The translations under genes were made by a program, and so were the position numbers. A stretch of DNA of 64,000 nt from JBOEGW01 sp050633625 (lineage in GTDB: Bacteria; Pseudomonadota; Alphaproteobacteria; Rhodobacterales; Rhodobacteraceae). Below the pieces are notes generated by a model. That model saw only the letters and a program-made list of their open reading frames with translations. It did no database searches and was not told the DNA's origin. The first letter of the stretch is position 1. Each line of letters opens with the position of its first letter. Shown in pieces: positions 59,121-64,000 of this stretch. The DNA lies in contig JBOEGW010000008.1 of NCBI GenBank assembly GCA_050633625.1, positions 1 to 64,000 on the forward strand, in the 5' to 3' direction.

Positions 59121-62100
59121 TTAGCCGATCTCCGCCAAACGTGCGAGGGCTTCTTCGAGTTTGCCCGCTTCCGCCTCGCGGGCGTCAAGGTTGGCCTTTG
59201 TTTCCTCGACAACCTCAGCAGGCGCGCTTTGTGCGAATTTCGGGTTGTTCAAACGCCCCTTCAAGCCGCCGATTTCCTTCGCCAATTTGCCAAGCGTTTT
59301 TTCAAGCCGTGCTTTTTCCTCATCCACGTCGATGATGTCCGCCAAGGGCAGCGCGAAGGTGCCACCTTCAACAGGGATCGTCACACAGCCTTTTGGCAAA
59401 TCTGCCATTTCCGTTAGGCTCTCTATGCGCGCCAGCCGTTTGATCAGCGTTTCATTGGTGTCCCAAGCTGCGCGTCCCGCCGCGTCCAAGTCTTGCAAGA
59501 TGACCGGGATCTTCAACCCCGCTGGAACATGCATCTGCGCGCGCGCTGAACGGGTATCTTCGATCAGTTTGATCACCCAGTTCATTTCGCGATCCGCGTC
59601 CGCGTCGATCAATTCATCGCCGTAAGTGGGCCAATCCGCATGGACCAGCATCTTGGCACGCGGCGCGATTTCACCCCAGAGTTCCTCGGTGATGAACGGC
59701 ATGATGGGGTGCAAGAGGACCAAACATTGATCCAAGACCCAAGCCATGGTTGCGCGAGTTTCTGCGACCACAGCAGCATCTTCCGAGCTGAACAATGGCT
59801 TTGCAAATTCCACGTACCAATCGCAAACCTTGCCCCAAATGAAGGCATACAGCCCATTCGCAGCATCATTGAACCGGTAGGCGGCGAGCGCCTCGTCCAC
59901 CATGATCCGTGCGCGCGCGGTTTCGCCAATGATCCATTTGTTCACTGTGCCTTCCACGGCGGCCGGATCAAAGTCAGGCGCGGGCTGACAGTCGTTCATT
60001 TGTGCAAATTTAGACGCATTCCAGAGCTTTGTGCCGAAGTTGCGATAGCCCGTGATCCGCTCTTTGGAGAGTTTGAGCACACCCCCAATTGCCGCCATGG
60101 AGGCGTTGGTCATGCGTAAGGCATCCGCGCCGAATTCGTCGATAATCTCCAGCGGGTCAATCACATTGCCCGTCGTTTTGGACATTTTCTTGCCCTTCTC
60201 GTCGCGCACAAGCTGATGCAAATACACGGTGTGGAAGGGGTCTTGGTCCATCACAGCATGGGACATCATCATCATCCGCGCGACCCAGAAAAACAGAATA
60301 TCCTGCCCGGTGATCAACACATCTGTCGGGAAATACTTCGCCAATTCCGGCGTTTCTTTTGGCCAGCCCAGCGTGCCAAAGGGCCAAAGCCCCGACGAGA
60401 ACCAAGTATCAAGCACATCCGCATCCCGCCACACAGGGTAGACGAGTTTGGTCGGGTCTTGGCTCACGTTATAGGCAGCCAGGCCTTCGGCAAAGGCTTG
60501 TGTCGCGGCCGCGCGATCTTCCACCTCAATCACCCGCGCGTGGTTGATCGGGGTTGGCGTATCCGCGATCTCATCCTTGAACGCCGAAATCACCTCGTCA
60601 AAATGCGCCGCGCAGTGATGGACAGAACCCAGATGCACCATGCCGTCCACGAGGGTCTTGAGAATTTCGACTTCATCCAAGTCGCCATCATCGCTGACGG
60701 GTTTCTCATAGGACAAATCAAGCCCGTACCAAACAGGGATCTGATGCCCCCACCACAATTGCCGCGAAATGCACCAAGGTTCGATGTTGTTGAGCCAGTG
60801 GAAGTAAACCTTCTTGCCACTCTCAGGGAGGATTTCGACGCGGCCAGATTCGACAGCTTCAAGCGCAGGGCCAACCACCTTTTGCGCATCCACATACCAC
60901 TGATCTGTCAGCATTGGTTCGATCACGACTTTGGAGCGATCACCGAACGGCTGCATGATCGGCTTATTCTCAACATAAGGCAGGGTTTCAGTGACCATCA
61001 CCGCCAGCCCTTCGGCGTTGATCTGATCAATCACCGCTTTGCGGGCCTCAAAGCGATCAAGCCCACGCAGCTCCTCAGGCACGAGGTTGATCGCGTCAGC
61101 TTCTTCTTCGCCCAACACCCGCTTGCCATGCGCGACCTCCATCGCCACAGCAGCGGATTCTGCATGGCTCAACCCATCGCTGCGCATCGCGCCGCGCGTG
61201 TCCATCAGCCGATACATCGGCAAGCCGGCACGTTTGGCGACCTCATAGTCATTAAAGTCATGCGCGCCTGTGATTTTCACGGCGCCTGACCCAAAAGCCA
61301 TATCCGGGTATTCATCGGTGATAATCGGGATCAAACGGCGGAATTCCTTTGGCCCAACCGGAATTTCGACCAGCTTTCCAACAATCGGCGCGTATCGTTC
61401 GTCGTCCATGTGAACAGCAACCGCGCCATCGCCCAACATGGTTTCGGGACGAGTTGTGGCGATGGAGATATAGTCGCGTTCCTCCGTCAGTGTGACGTTT
61501 CCGTCTTCGTCCTTTTCGACGTAGGTATATGTCTCGCCTCCGGCCAGCGGATATTTGAAATGCCACATATGGCCCGCAACTTCGATGTTCTCGACCTCAA
61601 GGTCTGAAATCGCCGTTTCAAAATGCGGATCCCAATTGACCAGCCGCTTGCCGCGGTAGATCAGGCCCTTTTCGTGCATCTCAACAAAGACTTTGATGAC
61701 AGCATCGTGGAAGTCGGGGCTGTTCTCATGGCCTGTCTTTGGGTCGCCCGGCGCGCCCGCCATTGTGAAGGCGTTGCGATCCCAATCACAGGAGCTACCA
61801 AGGCGCTTGAGTTGTTCGACAATCGTTGAGCCATATTGGCCCTTCCAGTCCCAGACCTTTTCTAAAAAGGCTTCACGGCCCAGCTCGGATCTGCTGGGCT
61901 GCTGGGTCGCCGTCAGCATTTTCTCGACCTGCAATTGCGTTGCGATCCCGGCGTGGTCCTGACCTGGCTGCCAAAGCGTATCAAAACCGCGCATCCGGTG
62001 CCAACGCACCAAAATGTCCTGAAGCGTGTTGTTGAACGCATGGCCAACGTGCAGCGCGCCTGTCACATTGGGCGGCGGGATCATCACTGTGAAGGTCTCT

Positions 62101-62204
62101 TTGCGCGAGGCATTCGCCCCAGCGGCAAAGGCCTTGGCGTCGAGCCATTTTTTGGTGATGCGCGGCTCGGCGGCGGCGGCGTCGAAGTTCTTTTCAATGG
62201 CCAT
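59121..62204 (-). CDS. valS: Valyl-tRNA synthetase
   Basis: A 1027-residue class I synthetase from the ATG at 62204. HIGH-type motif NVTGALHVGHAFNNT near residue 45, KMSKTTG near 675, an editing domain in between, and the C-terminal coiled coil (KLAKEIGGLKGRLNN). It charges tRNA-Val. The upstream extension to 62315 lacks family support. Confidence 0.96.
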   Translation of the reverse strand: MAIEKNFDAAAAEPRITKKWLDAKAFAAGANASRKETFTVMIPPPNVTGALHVGHAFNNTLQDILVRWHRMRGFDTLWQPGQDHAGIATQLQVEKMLTATQQPSRSELGREAFLEKVWDWKGQYGSTIVEQLKRLGSSCDWDRNAFTMAGAPGDPKTGHENSPDFHDAVIKVFVEMHEKGLIYRGKRLVNWDPHFETAISDLEVENIEVAGHMWHFKYPLAGGETYTYVEKDEDGNVTLTEERDYISIATTRPETMLGDGAVAVHMDDERYAPIVGKLVEIPVGPKEFRRLIPIITDEYPDMAFGSGAVKITGAHDFNDYEVAKRAGLPMYRLMDTRGAMRSDGLSHAESAAVAMEVAHGKRVLGEEEADAINLVPEELRGLDRFEARKAVIDQINAEGLAVMVTETLPYVENKPIMQPFGDRSKVVIEPMLTDQWYVDAQKVVGPALEAVESGRVEILPESGKKVYFHWLNNIEPWCISRQLWWGHQIPVWYGLDLSYEKPVSDDGDLDEVEILKTLVDGMVHLGSVHHCAAHFDEVISAFKDEIADTPTPINHARVIEVEDRAAATQAFAEGLAAYNVSQDPTKLVYPVWRDADVLDTWFSSGLWPFGTLGWPKETPELAKYFPTDVLITGQDILFFWVARMMMMSHAVMDQDPFHTVYLHQLVRDEKGKKMSKTTGNVIDPLEIIDEFGADALRMTNASMAAIGGVLKLSKERITGYRNFGTKLWNASKFAQMNDCQPAPDFDPAAVEGTVNKWIIGETARARIMVDEALAAYRFNDAANGLYAFIWGKVCDWYVEFAKPLFSSEDAAVVAETRATMAWVLDQCLVLLHPIMPFITEELWGEIAPRAKMLVHADWPTYGDELIDADADREMNWVIKLIEDTRSARAQMHVPAGLKIPVILQDLDAAGRAAWDTNETLIKRLARIESLTEMADLPKGCVTIPVEGGTFALPLADIIDVDEEKARLEKTLGKLAKEIGGLKGRLNNPKFAQSAPAEVVEETKANLDAREAEAGKLEEALARLAEIG

Positions 62205-62428
62205 CATGCGGTCCAGTTCTGCGTAAATGTCGTGTGGGTGCTGTTTAGCCGCCCCGCGCGCCAAGGGAAAGCGAAAGCTAGCAAAACAAGTGGCCTGCGC
62301 GGTTTTGCCATTCACGAAGCGCCAGTGGCATTCGCGCAGTCAGCCGCGCCAATCACGTATGTCTCGTTGAGTACGGTTGGGGGGCGGATCATCACAGGAT
62401 CAGCACTTTAACACGAAAGGAAAACACG

Positions 62429-62647
62429 ATGAACGCACCACAAACCAAAGGTCCAATTGCTGATCTCGCAACACGTATCGCAGGCCCAAATCGTCAGGCA
62501 CAGAAAAAGCTGCGTCTTTTTGCAGGCATCATCGCCATCGTCGGGGCCAACCAATTGCTTGGCCCGGTCATTGGTTATGGGATTGCGTCGATCCTTGGGG
62601 TTGGCGTGTTCTTGGTTTTGCTCGACACGAATGAGGCAGACACATGA
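62429..62647 (+). CDS. Small membrane protein (72 aa)
   Basis: A 72-residue protein with two hydrophobic segments (about residues 28-66: LFAGIIAIVGANQLLGPVIG and IASILGVGVFLVLL). AAGGAAAA precedes the ATG. It overlaps the next gene by 4 bp. Function unknown. Confidence 0.6.
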   Translation: MNAPQTKGPIADLATRIAGPNRQAQKKLRLFAGIIAIVGANQLLGPVIGYGIASILGVGVFLVLLDTNEADT

Positions 62648-63132
62648 GCCAGTTTATCACGCATACGCCGGTTTGGGTTTGGCCTCTGCTTGTTGGGCTG
62701 TTGATCGTCAGTGCGCTGGCAACTCGGGATCGGCGCACGCCTTTGTTGATGGTCTATTCGTTGCCGCTCTTGGGGTTTTTGTCATTGCGCACGGTGGGCG
62801 GCTTTGAGGTCGGGGCCAGTGTTTGGGCGGGATTCGCGTTTGGCTACGGTCTTGGCGCGGCTGTTGGCTGGCAGCGGCAATCAAAGCGCACCACTTTGAA
62901 AACGGCGCGGTTCATTGAGCAGCAGGGCGAATATCTGACGGGGATCACTGTGATGACGTTGTTCTTGATGAATTTCGCCATTGGCGCGGTGGAAGGGATC
63001 ACCCCGGAGAGCCTGCTGAACCTGCCTTTGCCAATGGGGTTTGCGACCTTAGCGGGACTGGCATCGGGGACATTTGGGGGGCGTGCGGCCTATGTTTGGC
63101 GCCGCCCGGTGGATGTGGGGGCGCTCGCCTGA
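62644..63132 (+). CDS. Membrane protein, DUF6622-like (162 aa)
   Basis: A 162-residue inner-membrane protein with four to five helices. WVWPLLVGLLIVSALATRDR at the start recalls DUF6622 proteins; the assignment is from memory and uncertain. Coupled to the small membrane protein upstream by ATGA, so both may form one complex. Confidence 0.6.
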   Translation: MSQFITHTPVWVWPLLVGLLIVSALATRDRRTPLLMVYSLPLLGFLSLRTVGGFEVGASVWAGFAFGYGLGAAVGWQRQSKRTTLKTARFIEQQGEYLTGITVMTLFLMNFAIGAVEGITPESLLNLPLPMGFATLAGLASGTFGGRAAYVWRRPVDVGALA

Positions 63133-63144
63133 CGTCGAGCGCCT

Positions 63145-63163
63145 GCGGGGGCGAGGCCCCCGC
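63145..63163. terminator. GC-rich hairpin between convergent genes
   Basis: GCGGGGGC-GAG-GCCCCCGC, a perfect 8-bp stem with a 3-base loop, 13 bp after the DUF6622-like gene and before the end of pgm. The following CAGGTATTTTAAAACC is part of a Rhodobacterales-type intergenic element related in style to the one at 59029. Confidence 0.6.
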
Positions 63164-63229
63164 CGCTTGCAGCGGGCAGGTATTTTAAAACCAAAGAAGG
63201 GGAGGGCCGGGGCTTTCTCTTTGGCTGTG

Positions 63230-64000
63230 TCAGGTGATGACGTCGGGAGCCGTACGGCCGCACCTTGCTTTGATGCCAGCGATCTCCTCAGCGGCGAGGG
63301 CGACAGCACCAAGGGCCTTGGCCGGATCATCTCCCAGCACATCTGCGTTATGTTGTTCAAGGTACAGGCGGATCGTTGCGCCTGAGGTTCCTGTGCCAGA
63401 CAGTCGGATCACCGCGCGCGCGCCGCCTTCAAAGTTGAGGATAATGCCTTGATGTGCGCTGAAGCTATTGTCGATCGGGTCGGTGTAGGCGAAGTCTTCG
63501 GCGCTTTGCACGGTCAGCCCGGCGAAGCTTTGACCCGGCAGGGTGGCGAGGCGCGCGCGCAGCTCTTTCACAAGGGTCTGAGCCGTTGCCCCATCAACCT
63601 CCTCATAATCATGACGAGAGTAATAGGTGCGTCCGAACTTTTGCCAATGCGCCGCCATCACCTCAGCCACGCTTTGCTTGCGCTGGGCCAAGATGTTGAG
63701 CCACAAGAGCACCGCCCAAAGCCCGTCCTTCTCGCGCACATGGTCCGATCCGGTACCCGCACTTTCTTCACCACAAATCGTCGCGCGCCCAGCGTCCAGC
63801 AAGGTGCCGAAGAACTTCCAACCGGTCGGCGTTTGGTGCGCTTCAATGCCAAGCGCTTTGGCGACGCGATCGGCGGCGCCGGATGTGGGCATGGAGCGGG
63901 CGATCCCCTTCAGGCCCGCCGCATAACCCGGTGCGAGATGGGCATTTTCGGCAAGCACTGCGAGGCTATCAGACGGGGTTACATAGATCCCGCGCCCAAG
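63230..64000 (-). CDS. pgm: Phosphoglucomutase, C-terminal part (5' end outside window)
   Basis: The frame is open to the right window edge (LGRGIYVTPSDSLAVLAENA at the start of the visible part), so about 256 C-terminal residues are seen. ICGEESAGTGSDHVREKDGL is the sugar-binding loop and RLSGTGTSGATIRLY the phosphate-binding loop of alpha-D-phosphohexomutases of the glucose-specific type. It interconverts glucose 1- and 6-phosphate. Confidence 0.92.
   Translation of the reverse strand, partial: LGRGIYVTPSDSLAVLAENAHLAPGYAAGLKGIARSMPTSGAADRVAKALGIEAHQTPTGWKFFGTLLDAGRATICGEESAGTGSDHVREKDGLWAVLLWLNILAQRKQSVAEVMAAHWQKFGRTYYSRHDYEEVDGATAQTLVKELRARLATLPGQSFAGLTVQSAEDFAYTDPIDNSFSAHQGIILNFEGGARAVIRLSGTGTSGATIRLYLEQHNADVLGDDPAKALGAVALAAEEIAGIKARCGRTAPDVIT

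Noticed and set aside
1..64000. CRISPR array
   Set aside because: No series of regularly spaced direct repeats was seen on either strand.

Overview
The window comes from an alphaproteobacterium, most likely a Rhodobacterales (Roseobacter-group) chromosome. The right third (about 45.3-64 kb) is ordinary housekeeping sequence with a typical Roseobacter gene set: pcm-like methyltransferase, tolC, a PopZ-like acidic protein, cobQ, efp, fructosamine kinase, ygfZ, hisC-type aminotransferase, valS and pgm. The left 45.3 kb is the right-hand part of an integrative conjugative element (ICE) that has used a tRNA-Cys(GCA) gene as its attachment site. The tyrosine integrase, its excisionase-like partner and two Arc-type regulators lie directly beside the 3' end of this tRNA. 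The other end of the element was not found and probably lies left of base 1.

ICE layout, left to right. (1) 1-3.3 kb: the end of an unrecognised gene, an excisionase-type-HTH/PIN toxin-antitoxin pair, an AbiEi-type antitoxin without its AbiEii toxin, and a HipB-like repressor without HipA, each with palindromic operator candidates. (2) 3.4-10.3 kb: a four-gene operon of MmeI-like DNA methyltransferase, an uncharacterised protein with an Abi_C/HEPN-like C-terminus, a DEAD-type helicase and a Mug113-type GIY-YIG nuclease; it looks like a methylation-linked DNA defence system. (3) 10.3-12.1 kb: an XRE-ImmA/IrrE metalloprotease and an overlapping partner. (4) 12.1-18.75 kb: ArdC antirestriction protein, three tiny overlapping genes, a candidate oriT, MobC, relaxase and VirD4 coupling protein. 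(5) 18.9-23.9 kb: a Gabija system (gajA, gajB) plus a PD-(D/E)XK-like protein behind a tandem palindromic operator. (6) 23.9-34.8 kb, minus strand: a complete VirB-type secretion operon, except that virB4 carries two in-frame stop codons (TAG and TGA). (7) 35.2-42.2 kb: a copper island with multicopper oxidase, CopC, CopD, two c-type cytochromes, a YHS protein, His-rich periplasmic proteins, a glutaredoxin-MauE fusion, CueR with a clear CueR promoter, and a Crp-family regulator. (8) 42.2-45.3 kb: ICE control and integration genes.

Taken together this is a mobile defence and copper-resistance element. Cargo sits between conserved transfer blocks (relaxase/VirD4 versus VirB operon), and the same AT-rich motif plus hairpin occurs in front of mobC and in front of the VirB operon, which suggests shared control or shared binding by relaxosome proteins. 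The double nonsense virB4 suggests that self-transfer is impaired in this isolate unless VirB4 is supplied in trans or the stops are read through.
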